Positions 25,504 to 33,045 of a stretch of 64,000 bases of DNA are shown piece by piece (the first letter of the stretch is position 1; every line of letters begins with the position of its first letter). The notes under the pieces were generated by a model. That model saw nothing but the letters and a program-made list of their open reading frames with translations. It was not told the DNA's origin and ran no database searches. Position numbers and translations under genes: made by a program. The stretch is from Nocardiopsis sp. FIRDI 009 (GTDB taxonomy: Bacteria; Actinomycetota; Actinomycetes; Streptosporangiales; Streptosporangiaceae): the NCBI RefSeq assembly GCF_003386285.1, contig NZ_QPNC01000024.1:124001-188000 (forward strand), written 5' to 3'.

Positions 25504-25787
25504 GTGCACGCCCGCTTCCGGTCGGCGGCGGCCGTGGCGCGGGCGGCGGCGGCGAGTTCGCCCAGGGCTCCGGCCAGCCCCTCCAGGGCCTCGGGGCGGA
25601 GCCGGTAGTAGGTGTAGCGTCCGCACGGCTCGGTCCCGACCACCCCGGCCTCGCGCAGGATCCGCAGGTGGTTGGACAGGTTGGTCTGCCTGGCGCCGGT
25701 CTCGGCGACCAGGTGGGTGGTGCACAGGGTCTCGCGGGCGAGAAGGGCCACGATCCGCATCCGCAGCGGATCCGCCAGCGCCTTCAT
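25500..25787 (-). CDS. arsR: ArsR arsenic repressor
   Basis: A 95-aa winged-helix repressor with the recognition helix TGARQTNLSNHLRILREAG (about 30-48). Cys22 (LCTTH), Cys55 (EPCGRY) and Cys94 could form the As(III) site, a variant of the classical ELCVCDL metal box. I chose ATG 25787 because AAGG lies 7 nt upstream; the ATGs at 25808 and 25814 lie inside the operator. It controls itself and ACR3, and probably the divergent arsC, through the dyad at 25807-25822. Confidence 0.92.
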   Translation of the reverse strand: MKALADPLRMRIVALLARETLCTTHLVAETGARQTNLSNHLRILREAGVVGTEPCGRYTYYRLRPEALEGLAGALGELAAAARATAAADRKRACT

Positions 25788-25806
25788 CAGATCACCTTCA
25801 ACTGAC

Positions 25807-25822
25807 ATCAGCATGGGCTGAT
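25807..25822. promoter_or_regulatory. ArsR operator between arsR and arsC
   Basis: ATCAGC-atgg-GCTGAT is a perfect dyad 20 bp upstream of arsR and 86 bp upstream of the divergent arsC, placed to repress both. Confidence 0.65.
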
Positions 25823-25907
25823 ATTATCCCATCATCGAACGCTGATGCGTTGAACGGGACCCCGTACCGGTCCACCCTGTTCCCGCCCCGACGAGAAGGC
25901 CCACGTC

Positions 25908-26327
25908 ATGACCCACCTCGACACACCGTCCGTCCTGTTCGTGTGCGTGCACAACGCGGGCCGCTCCCAGATGGCCGCCGCCTGGCTCAGCCACCTGGCC
26001 GGAGACCGGATCGAGGTCCGCTCGGCCGGATCGGCTCCGGTCGACGAACTCAACCCCGCCGTGGTGGAGGCGATGGCCGAGGTCGGCATCGACATCACCG
26101 ACCAGCGCCCGAAGATCCTCACCGCCGAGGCCGTCGAAGCCTCCGACGTGTGCGTCACGATGGGCTGTGGGGACACCTGCCCGATCTTCCCCGGCAAGCG
26201 CTACCTCGACTGGTCCCTGCCCGACCCCGCCGGACAGGGCGTCGAGGCCGTCCGCCCCATCCGCGACGAGATCAGGACGCGCGTCGAGCGGTTGATCACC
26301 GAGATCAGCGCCCGGCGGGAGGGCTGA
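25908..26327 (+). CDS. arsC: arsenate reductase (LMW-phosphatase type)
   Basis: A 139-aa enzyme that reduces arsenate to arsenite for export by ACR3. The active-site loop is CVHNAGRS (Cys13, Arg19). Resolving cysteines lie in SDVCVTMGCGDTCP, and the general acid in SLPDPAG. This triple-Cys pattern is that of thioredoxin- or mycothiol-coupled ArsC. It diverges from arsR-ACR3. Confidence 0.95.
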   Translation: MTHLDTPSVLFVCVHNAGRSQMAAAWLSHLAGDRIEVRSAGSAPVDELNPAVVEAMAEVGIDITDQRPKILTAEAVEASDVCVTMGCGDTCPIFPGKRYLDWSLPDPAGQGVEAVRPIRDEIRTRVERLITEISARREG

Positions 26328-26384
26328 CGGCACGGCGTGAGCGGACCCGCCCCCTCCTCTGACGGGGTGGGCGCCCCGAGTGTG

Positions 26385-26403
26385 GATATCGTGATCCGAT
26401 ATC
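26385..26403. promoter_or_regulatory. PadR operator at the padR promoter
   Basis: GATATCG-tgatc-CGATATC is a perfect dyad with a 5-bp spacer, 48 bp upstream of the PadR start. The same dyad with the same spacer length occurs at 28131-28151 upstream of chrA. Confidence 0.75.
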
Positions 26404-26451
26404 GGTTCGGGGACACCGGGGCGCCCCGGGGAGAGAGTGAGGAGGCCGGGC

Positions 26452-26760
26452 GTGCGGGACTTCATCCGGGGAGCGATACGGCTGCACATCCTCCATCACG
26501 CCGCCGAGGAGGAGATCCACGGCGCGTGGATGACCCGGGAGCTGGCCTCCCACGGATACGACATCAGCCCCGGCACCCTCTATCCCACCCTGCACCGCCT
26601 GGAGTCCGACGGACTGCTGGTCTCCCGGCAGGACGTGGTCCAGGGGCGCACCCGACGTCTCTACCGGGCCACGGAGGCGGGCAGACGGGTTCTGGAACAG
26701 GACCGTGCCGCGCTCAGGGAACTGGCGCGCGAGGTGCTCGGCGACCAGGGAACCGACTGA
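26452..26760 (+). CDS. PadR-family transcriptional regulator
   Basis: A 102-aa PadR-type winged-helix protein (GTLYPTLHRLESDGLLVSRQ as recognition helix and wing; C-terminal dimer helix RVLEQDRAALRELAREVL). GTG 26452 has AGGAGG 6 nt upstream and is preferred over GTG 26437. It converges on chrA. Shared operators (26385 and 28131) suggest it represses itself and the chromate pump. The effector is unknown. Confidence 0.9.
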   Translation: MRDFIRGAIRLHILHHAAEEEIHGAWMTRELASHGYDISPGTLYPTLHRLESDGLLVSRQDVVQGRTRRLYRATEAGRRVLEQDRAALRELAREVLGDQGTD

Positions 26761-26822
26761 GCGCGCCGCCAACCCAGCGGCTCACCGAACCGCCCGTTCC
26801 GCCGGACGGGGAGCGTCGCGGG

Positions 26823-28043
26823 TCACAGGGCGAGGAAGCCGACCGCGCCGGCCCCCAGGACGACCGCCCAGGCCGGGACACGCCACACCGCCAGGGCCAC
26901 GAACGCGACCGCGGCCAGGGCCATCGTCGCGGGCGAGACGACGCCCTGGGTGAAGACCGGGTCGTACAGGGCCGCGGCGAGGATTCCCACCACCGCCGCA
27001 CCCGCCCCGGCCACCGCCCGCCGGGCGCGCGGCGCGGTGCGCAGCCGCTCCCAGAACGGCAGCGCGCCCACCACCAGCAGGGTCGAGGGCAGGAAAACCG
27101 CACCCAGGGCGATCGCCGCCCCCAGCAGCGGGCTGCCTGCCACGGGCATGAGGGCGCCCAGGTAGGCGGCGAAGGTGAACAGGGGGCCGGGAACGGCCTG
27201 CGCGGCGCCGTACCCGGCCAGGAACGACTCGTGGTCCACCGCTCCGGCGCCCACCACCTCGGCCTCCAACAGCGGTAGGACCACGTGCCCGCCGCCGAAG
27301 ACGAGCGATCCGGCGCGGTAGAAGCCGTCCACCGTCCCCGCGGCCGTGGCGCCGGTCAGGGCGGCCAGTACGGGCAGCCCCGCCAGCAGGGCCGCGAACA
27401 CCGCCAGGCAGACCACGGCGGTCCGGCGCCGCACGGGGACGCCCGCCCCGGCCGCCCCGTCGTCGGGGGGCGTCGTCGCGGTGAGCCAGAACACGCCCGC
27501 CAGGGCGCCCAGGGTGATGGCCGCGACCTGGCTCAGGGCCGAGGGCAGCAGCAGGACCAGGACCAGTGCGGCGACCGCGATCGCGGCCTGGCGCCGCCCC
27601 GAGGCCAGGTTCTTGGCCATGCCGACCACGGCGTGGGCGACCACGGCCACCGCCGCCGCCTTCAGGCCCAGCAGCCACCCGGCTCCGGGTTCGGCGCCGA
27701 TGGCCCGCACCCCCAGGGCGACGGCGGCCAGCAGCGCGGCCGAAGGAAGGGTGAAGGCGACCCAGGCGGCGGCCATTCCGGCGTATCCGGCGCGGCGCAG
27801 CCCGATGGCCATGCCGACCTGGCTGGAGGCGGGGCCGGGCAGGAACTGGCACAGTGCCACCAGGTCGGCGTAGGCGGCCTCGGTGAGCCAGCTCCGCCGG
27901 GCGACGAACGCGTCGCGGAAGTAGCCCAGGTGCGCCACCGGGCCGCCGAACGAGGTCAGCCCCAGTAGCAGGAAGGTCCGGAAGACCTCACCGACCGTCC
28001 CGCGCGCGGTCGCGGCGGGCGCGGTGGCGGCCTGGCCGCTCAT
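26823..28043 (-). CDS. chrA: chromate efflux transporter ChrA, two-domain
   Basis: A 406-aa CHR-family transporter with two homologous halves. The first has GLTSFGGPVAHLGYFR and FLPGPASSQVGMAIG; the second has SLVFGGGHVVLPLLE and QAVPGPLFTFAAYLG. It exports chromate by proton antiport. ATG 28043 overlaps the stop of a short leader peptide by ATGA. A longer start (ATG 28100) is in frame but lacks a ribosome site. Regulation is likely by the PadR protein at 26452-26760, which converges on it. Confidence 0.92.
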   Translation of the reverse strand: MSGQAATAPAATARGTVGEVFRTFLLLGLTSFGGPVAHLGYFRDAFVARRSWLTEAAYADLVALCQFLPGPASSQVGMAIGLRRAGYAGMAAAWVAFTLPSAALLAAVALGVRAIGAEPGAGWLLGLKAAAVAVVAHAVVGMAKNLASGRRQAAIAVAALVLVLLLPSALSQVAAITLGALAGVFWLTATTPPDDGAAGAGVPVRRRTAVVCLAVFAALLAGLPVLAALTGATAAGTVDGFYRAGSLVFGGGHVVLPLLEAEVVGAGAVDHESFLAGYGAAQAVPGPLFTFAAYLGALMPVAGSPLLGAAIALGAVFLPSTLLVVGALPFWERLRTAPRARRAVAGAGAAVVGILAAALYDPVFTQGVVSPATMALAAVAFVALAVWRVPAWAVVLGAGAVGFLAL

Positions 28044-28084
28044 CCGCGCACCGCCCGGAGGGTTCCCGTCGTCGGCAGGGGCAT
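28040..28084 (-). CDS. 14-residue leader peptide overlapping chrA
   Basis: On the minus strand AAGGAG lies 7 nt before an ATG at 28084 that opens a 14-codon frame (MPLPTTGTLRAVRG). Its TGA (28042-28040) overlaps the chrA ATG (28043-28041) as ATGA. chrA itself has only a weak site, so translation of this peptide would deliver ribosomes to chrA. Too short to judge by homology. Confidence 0.45.
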   Translation of the reverse strand: MPLPTTGTLRAVRG

Positions 28085-28130
28085 GGTCGGGCTCCTTCAT
28101 GGCGGGAGGTCGTGACCGGGCATCGTGTTC

Positions 28131-28151
28131 CGATATCGAAACACGATATCG
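28131..28151. promoter_or_regulatory. PadR-type operator upstream of chrA
   Basis: CGATATCG-aaaca-CGATATCG repeats the dyad found before padR, 88 bp upstream of the chrA start. Two identical self-complementary half sites make it a strong candidate for PadR binding. Confidence 0.72.
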
Positions 28152-28374
28152 AAGGCGGGCGCCGGCCTGCCGGGGTGGGACGGGCCAGGAGCGCGGCGTC
28201 GCCGCGGGTCCGTCCGGCCGGGAGCGCGCGAACACGCGGCCGACGGTTTTCCACAGCTTGTGGACGACGGTCCGGGTTCCCCGCCGACGCGGAAGGGCGT
28301 CGCCGCCGCGGTTCGCCGACGCCGACGGAGCGCCGGTGTCGGCGCCCGGTTGCCGGTGTCGGGCGACACGGCCG

Positions 28375-28412
28375 GACACGGAGTCGACGAAGACCCGAAT
28401 CGCCATGTCGAC
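28375..28412 (+). repeat. dispersed 38-bp repeat, copy B
   Basis: The unit starts GACACGGAGTCGAC and ends ATCGCCATGTCGAC, matching copy A (1986) at 29 of 38 positions. It lies between chrA and the AraC gene. Confidence 0.65.
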
Positions 28413-28487
28413 GTGTCCACGGCGGGCCGCCGGCACGGGGCAAGAACGGTCAAGCGACGCCGACCGCCACGCGAACATACTGGCCGT

Positions 28488-29435
28488 ATGAGCGTTCCCA
28501 CCGACGAACCGCCCTTGGGGCGCGACCGTCTGCGCGAACTCCTGGACGCGGTCCTGGACGAGGACAGCACGTGCCTGTCGGACATGGCCGGCCGCGCCCA
28601 CTCCTCACCGTTCCACTTCAGCCGAAGGCTCTCCCGGGACACCGGGGAGTCGCCGGTGGCGCTGCGCCGCCGGGTCCTGTTGGAGCGGGCCGCCTGGCAG
28701 ATCGGTCAGGGCACGAGCGTCACCGACGCGGCCTTCGCCGCCGGATACGCGTCGGTGGAGGGGTTCACCCGCGCCTTCAGCCGAGCCTTCGGACACCCGC
28801 CCAGCGCCACCACCGCGGGAGGCGGGCGGTGGCTGCCCTCCCCCAACGGCGTCCACTTCCACCCGCCGCTCCACCTGTGGGTGGAGGGGAACCCGAGGAG
28901 CCGCCCCGGCATGGACCCGATCGCGTTGCAGGTCCACCACGACGTGGAAGACACGGCCTTCCTCATCCGTCTGGCCGCGGACCTGCCCGAGGAGGACTAC
29001 CGGAGGGTGTGGGACCCCGGCCGCACCGTCCTGTCCTGGGACGGCCCGGAGGGGTCCGTAGCCGCCGTCCTGGAGCGCCTGGTGCGGACCAAGGAGGTCT
29101 GGCTCGCCTCGATCGAGGGAGCGGACTTCCCCGAACGGGGGGCCGACGATCCGGAGTCGCTGCGGTCCCGCCACGAGGAGGCGGGGGCGCGCTGGATCGC
29201 GGCCGTGGACGACATCGGCCGCCGGGGCGCCTGGGGCGACCGGCTCATCGACGCCCTGTGCGATCCGCCGGAGAGTTTCCTGCTCGGCGGGGTCGTGGCG
29301 CACGTGCTGACGTACTCGGCGCACCGCAGGCAGGCCGTCCGGCACATGCTGCGCTCGGCCGGGGCCGAGGTCGACCACGGTGACCCGCTGGAGTGGCTGC
29401 ACGACCGCAACGAACGACGAGGGGACACACAGTGA
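28488..29435 (+). CDS. AraC-type regulator with DinB-like C-terminal domain
   Basis: A 315-aa protein. Residues ~10-105 carry an AraC double HTH (AGRAHSSPFHFSRRLSRDTG; TDAAFAAGYASVEGFTRAF). The remainder resembles DinB-type four-helix proteins (LQVHHDVEDTAFLIRL, VHVLTYSAHRRQAVRHML in sense), a combination known in actinobacteria. Its stop overlaps the start of the reductase gene (GTGA), so the two form an operon. The signal and target are unknown. Confidence 0.85.
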   Translation: MSVPTDEPPLGRDRLRELLDAVLDEDSTCLSDMAGRAHSSPFHFSRRLSRDTGESPVALRRRVLLERAAWQIGQGTSVTDAAFAAGYASVEGFTRAFSRAFGHPPSATTAGGGRWLPSPNGVHFHPPLHLWVEGNPRSRPGMDPIALQVHHDVEDTAFLIRLAADLPEEDYRRVWDPGRTVLSWDGPEGSVAAVLERLVRTKEVWLASIEGADFPERGADDPESLRSRHEEAGARWIAAVDDIGRRGAWGDRLIDALCDPPESFLLGGVVAHVLTYSAHRRQAVRHMLRSAGAEVDHGDPLEWLHDRNERRGDTQ

Positions 29436-29989
29436 GGACCGTCTACAACACCGCCACCAGCCTCGACGGGTTCATCGCCGACCGGGACGGCTCCCTGGAG
29501 TGGCTGTTCGCGGTGGAGGGGGCCGAACCGGGACCCGAGGGCGGCGAGGCCCTCCGGGAGACCGAGGAGTTCATCGAGAACGCGGGCGCGATCGTGATGG
29601 GCGCGACCACCTACGAGTGGGTCAGGGAGCACACGGGCGGCGAGCCCTGGCCCTACCAGGCGCCCACCTGGATCCTCACCCACCGCGAGCTTCCCCGGGT
29701 CGAGGGTGACCTGCGCTTCGCCAGCGCCGACACCGACCAGGAGCTGCGGGACCTGCACGCGGACATGGCCGGAGCCGCGGGCGGGCGCGACGTGTGGGTG
29801 GTCGGCGGCGGCCGTCTGGCCGCCGATCTGGCCCGGCTGGGTCTGCTCGACGAGGTCGTCGTGTCCGTTGCCCCGGTCAGCCTGGGCGGGGGCGCTCCCC
29901 TGTTGGACGGGCGGGTGCGGCTGCGCGCGTTGGAGGCCGGACTCAAGGGACCCTTCGCCTGCCTGCGGTACGAGGTCGTCCGCGACTGA
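29432..29989 (+). CDS. dihydrofolate-reductase-family protein (RibD C-terminal type)
   Basis: A 185-aa protein of the RibD-C/DHFR-like family: YNTATSLDGFIADRDGSLEW at the start, IVMGATTYEWV, WILTHRELP and the nucleotide-binding VWVVGGGRLAADL. These proteins are NADPH-dependent reductases of unknown substrate. GTG 29432 overlaps the AraC stop by GTGA; homology starts exactly there. Confidence 0.9.
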   Translation: MRTVYNTATSLDGFIADRDGSLEWLFAVEGAEPGPEGGEALRETEEFIENAGAIVMGATTYEWVREHTGGEPWPYQAPTWILTHRELPRVEGDLRFASADTDQELRDLHADMAGAAGGRDVWVVGGGRLAADLARLGLLDEVVVSVAPVSLGGGAPLLDGRVRLRALEAGLKGPFACLRYEVVRD

Positions 29990-30049
29990 TCCCGGGCCGG
30001 TCAGGAATCGAGAAGCGCGGGTCACGGGGCGGTCCCTAGGCTGATCGAC

Positions 30050-30460
30050 ATGGACATCACCATTCACACGACCGTCCTTCCGCACGACGACCCGGACGCG
30101 TCCCTGGCCTTCTACCGCGACGTCCTCGGCTTCGAGGTCCGCACCGACGTCGGACAGGGAAGGATGCGCTGGATCACGGTCGGCCCCGCGGGTCAGCCCG
30201 GCACGTCCATCCTCCTGGCGCCGCCGGCCGCCGACCCCGGGATCACCGAGGACGAGCGCCGCACCATCGCCGAGATGATGGCCAAGGGCACCTACGGCTG
30301 GATCCTGCTGGCCACCCCGGACCTCGACGGCACCTTCGAGAAGGTGCAGGCCAGGAACGCCGAGGTGGTTCAGGAGCCGACCGAGCAGCCGTACGGCGTC
30401 CGCGACTGCGCCTTCCGCGACCCGGCGGGCAACCTGGTCCGCATCCAGGAGGTGCGCTGA
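30050..30460 (+). CDS. VOC-family (glyoxalase/bleomycin-resistance fold) protein
   Basis: A 136-aa vicinal-oxygen-chelate protein with both beta-alpha-beta modules: LAFYRDVLGFEVRTDVGQ and ...YGVRDCAFRDPAGNLVRIQEV. Proteins of this group are often encoded next to an AraC-type gene, as here (30540). The substrate cannot be read from the sequence. Confidence 0.9.
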   Translation: MDITIHTTVLPHDDPDASLAFYRDVLGFEVRTDVGQGRMRWITVGPAGQPGTSILLAPPAADPGITEDERRTIAEMMAKGTYGWILLATPDLDGTFEKVQARNAEVVQEPTEQPYGVRDCAFRDPAGNLVRIQEVR

Positions 30461-30539
30461 GCCGCCCGGTCCTCGCCGTGGCGCACCCGGGCCGCGTCGC
30501 CCGGGCGCGCCCCCACCCCCGATGAGAGGGAGTTCTCCC

Positions 30540-31004
30540 ATGTGTCACCCCTCGTGGGGGCGTGCCCGCGCGCAGGCGCGGAGCCTGGACGACCTCGCGC
30601 GACTGCGCGGCGTCCGCGACCGGATCGACCGGGAGTACGCCCGGCCGCTGAACGTGGAGGCGCTCGCCCGCGGCGCGCACATGTCCGCCGGCCACCTGAG
30701 CCGCCAGTTCAGGCTGGCCTACGGCGAATCCCCGTACGCGTACCTGATGACCCGCCGCGTCGAGCGTGCGGCGGCGCTGCTGCGGCGCGGCGACCTCAGC
30801 GTCACCGAGGTCTGTTTCGCGGTCGGCTGCTCGTCGCTGGGCACCTTCAGCACCCGCTTCACCGAGCTGCTCGGCGTCTCGCCCGGCGTCTACCGGCGCC
30901 GTGCGGCGGAGGCCGTTCCGGGGATGCCGCCGTGTGTGGCCAAACAGGTGACCAGACCGGTCAGGAGGCGGGAGGGGCGGGTCCGCAGGCCGCAACCGGT
31001 GTGA
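30540..31004 (+). CDS. AraC-family transcriptional regulator
   Basis: A 154-aa AraC DNA-binding domain without a sensing domain: RPLNVEALARGAHMSAGHLSRQFRLAYG and VTEVCFAVGCSSLGTFSTRFTELLGVSPGVYRRR, both quoted in part. ATG 30540 has GGGAG 7 nt upstream and is preferred over 30522. It follows the VOC gene by 79 bp and probably regulates it. Confidence 0.88.
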   Translation: MCHPSWGRARAQARSLDDLARLRGVRDRIDREYARPLNVEALARGAHMSAGHLSRQFRLAYGESPYAYLMTRRVERAAALLRRGDLSVTEVCFAVGCSSLGTFSTRFTELLGVSPGVYRRRAAEAVPGMPPCVAKQVTRPVRRREGRVRRPQPV

Positions 31005-31056
31005 CGGCCGTGGCCTCCACCGGGGGAATCCGCCGGGGCCGGAGCGGTGTGGCCGT

Positions 31057-31200
31057 GTGGTCGTTCTGACCGGTCCCACCGGCAACATCGGCGCCGAACT
31101 CCTGTGCCTGCTGGCGACGGACGCCGACCCGCACCACCGGGTGGCCGCGCACGACCCCGACCGGCTGCGCGCGGTGTCCGAGGAGCGCGCCCGGGCCTGA
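31057..31200 (+). pseudogene. truncated NmrA/SDR-like NAD(P)-binding fragment
   Basis: A 47-codon frame (MVVLTGPTGNIGAELL...) carries the glycine motif TGPTGNIG of NmrA/atypical SDR proteins, then stops after the first beta-alpha-beta unit. The full family is 250-300 aa, so this is a remnant of a deleted gene. Confidence 0.6.
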
Positions 31201-31299
31201 CGGCCGCGCCGCCCGGTCGCGCCGCCGGGGCGCGAGTACGGGTGGGCCGCGGCCTCCCGGCGTCGGGAAACCGCGGCCCACACGTGTCCTCCGGTCTTT

Positions 31300-32082
31300 C
31301 TAGCCGACGGCTCCGGCCAGCACGGGGAGGTATCCGGAGTCGTGGCCGCCGCTGTTCGGGTGGTAGGAGCTCGACAGCGGCCAGGTGGGACCGTGGATCC
31401 AGGGCGAGGAGGAGCAGATGCGCCTGCCCTCGAATGCGGGGCTCACGTCAGCGAAGGCGAACCCGTGGGCGCTCGCCCTGTCGCGGATCGCCGCGTTGAG
31501 GGTGTCGGCAGTGGCGTTGAGGCGTTCACGGCGCTCGACGCTGATGGCGCCGAAGCAGCTCGTCGTCTCGTACAGGCGGGGGTAGCCCAGCACGACGACG
31601 TGGGCCGACGGGGCTCCCGCGCGGATGTCCGTGTAGAGCAGGTCCAGCTCACCGGGCAGGCTCTCGGCGATGTAGAGCTCGGCGTCGTCCAGGGCGGAGA
31701 AGCAGTCCTGGTCCGTTCCGGTCCGGCAGGCCAGGACGACGTCGACGAACCCGGCGTCGTTGCCTCCGCTGGTGACGCTGACCAGGGTGGTCTGGGCGGA
31801 CAGGGCGCCGAGCTGGTCGCTGCGCACGGTCGCGGACGTCGCTCCGCTGCAGGCGTCGAAGCTGAAGGACCGGACGGCGTTCCGCTCGGCCCAGAGCGCG
31901 GGGTAGGCCCGGGAGGACCGCTGGCAGGAGTACGAGAGGTCGTAGTACCCCGCGCCCGTGCCGGACGAGTAGGAGTCCCCGAGGGCGACGTAGTGGACGC
32001 CCGACTCGGCGTTCGCGGTGAGGGGGGAGGCGACGAGCAGCAGGAGGGCGCAGAGCAGCGTGTAACAGGAGCGACGGATCAT
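31300..32082 (-). CDS. secreted SGNH/GDSL hydrolase (lipase-like)
   Basis: A 260-aa exported esterase or lipase. A Sec signal peptide ends at about ANA (25). Block I is GDSYSSGTG (Ser37), block III GGNDAGF, and the catalytic His is in SSYHPNSGGHDSGYLP. Six Cys residues fit disulfide bonding as in Streptomyces SGNH lipases. ATG 32082 begins the signal peptide; the longer frame upstream has no such meaning. It is monocistronic. Confidence 0.9.
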   Translation of the reverse strand: MIRRSCYTLLCALLLLVASPLTANAESGVHYVALGDSYSSGTGAGYYDLSYSCQRSSRAYPALWAERNAVRSFSFDACSGATSATVRSDQLGALSAQTTLVSVTSGGNDAGFVDVVLACRTGTDQDCFSALDDAELYIAESLPGELDLLYTDIRAGAPSAHVVVLGYPRLYETTSCFGAISVERRERLNATADTLNAAIRDRASAHGFAFADVSPAFEGRRICSSSPWIHGPTWPLSSSYHPNSGGHDSGYLPVLAGAVG

Positions 32083-32286
32083 CAGCGGGGGCCTTTCACC
32101 GCACGGCGGGCGTGCGTGGGGGTGTGAAGGGGGTGGGGGGGTGGTGGGGATGGGTGCGATGGGGGGACCATCACGCCAGAGAAGATAGGCCCATGTGCTC
32201 CGCGTCACCATGCCTGGCGGGATAGAAGTTACTTACTGGTCAGTAAAACGGCTTCCGGTCGTGATCCGCCCTAGCGCCGCCGATGC

Positions 32287-32620
32287 GTGCGCCAGCGCTT
32301 CGGCAGGACGGAGGCCCTCAGGGGCATCGATCTCCGGGTCCGTGCGGGAGAGGTCTGCTGCGTCCTCGGACCGTCGGGTTCGGACGAGTCGACCTTCCCG
32401 AGGTGCGTCAACCACCGGGAGAAGACCAACGGCGGGCGGCCGCGGATGAACGGGCGCCCGGTGGGCTACCGCCAGCGGGGCGAGAGGCTCCACGAGAGGC
32501 GCGAACGCGGGATCGCCGCCCAGTGCCGGGAGGTCGGCGCGGTCTTCCAGCGGTTCGACCTGCTCCCCCACATGAACGTGGTGGAGAACTCGGCCACGCG
32601 GTCGTCGGTCGTCCACGCAT
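32287..32620 (+). pseudogene. decayed polar-amino-acid ABC transporter ATPase
   Basis: The frame reads like a GlnQ/HisP-type ATPase for about 110 codons (RFGRTEALRGIDLRVRAGEV, then the GGRPRMNGRPVGYRQRG segment and GAVFQRFDLLPHMNVVEN). The Walker A is ruined (GPSGSDEST instead of GSGKST). Similarity ends near 32620, before signature and Walker B. No permease or binding-protein gene accompanies it. It is a relic. Confidence 0.75.
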
Positions 32621-33045
32621 CTCGTCCCCGAACGCCCGCCCCGGTGAGCCGGGGCAGATGCTGCGACTGGCCCGTGAACTCGTCGACAGCACGATCCAGA
32701 CCAGCGTCCACGGCCTCTCCCACGAGCGGTGGCCGCGCCCGCGCGTCGACCTGTCCCTCGACGTCCGCACCGCCGCGCACCGGGGTACGGGCGGGGCGGT
32801 GTCGTTCACGGAGATGCGGGCGGACATCGGTCCCGCGTGACGGGCGCGCCCTCCGCCCGGCGCGGGCGGGGGCGCCCCTTCCCGACGAGCGTCCCGGTCC
32901 GTCGGGGCCCGGTCCGGCCGAGAACCGGGACGACAGGTCGACAGGACGACGAGTCGACAAGGCGCCGCGGCCACGGCACGGGTCCGGCGGCCGCGGTGTC
33001 CTCACGTGGCCGCCCCGACCCGTGCCTCGGCCTCCTGGCGGCGGT
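32621..33045. other. gene-free stretch with repeat
   Basis: After the ATPase remnant, sequence to 32840 stays open in one frame but resembles nothing I know. The rest contains copy C of the dispersed repeat and no gene. Confidence 0.4.
32929..32964. repeat. dispersed repeat, copy C
   Basis: GACGACAGGTCGACAGGACG followed by ACGAGTCGACAAGGCGCC shares the paired GTCGAC cores and the GGCGCC element of copy G (63058). It is more diverged than copies A and B. Confidence 0.45.
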
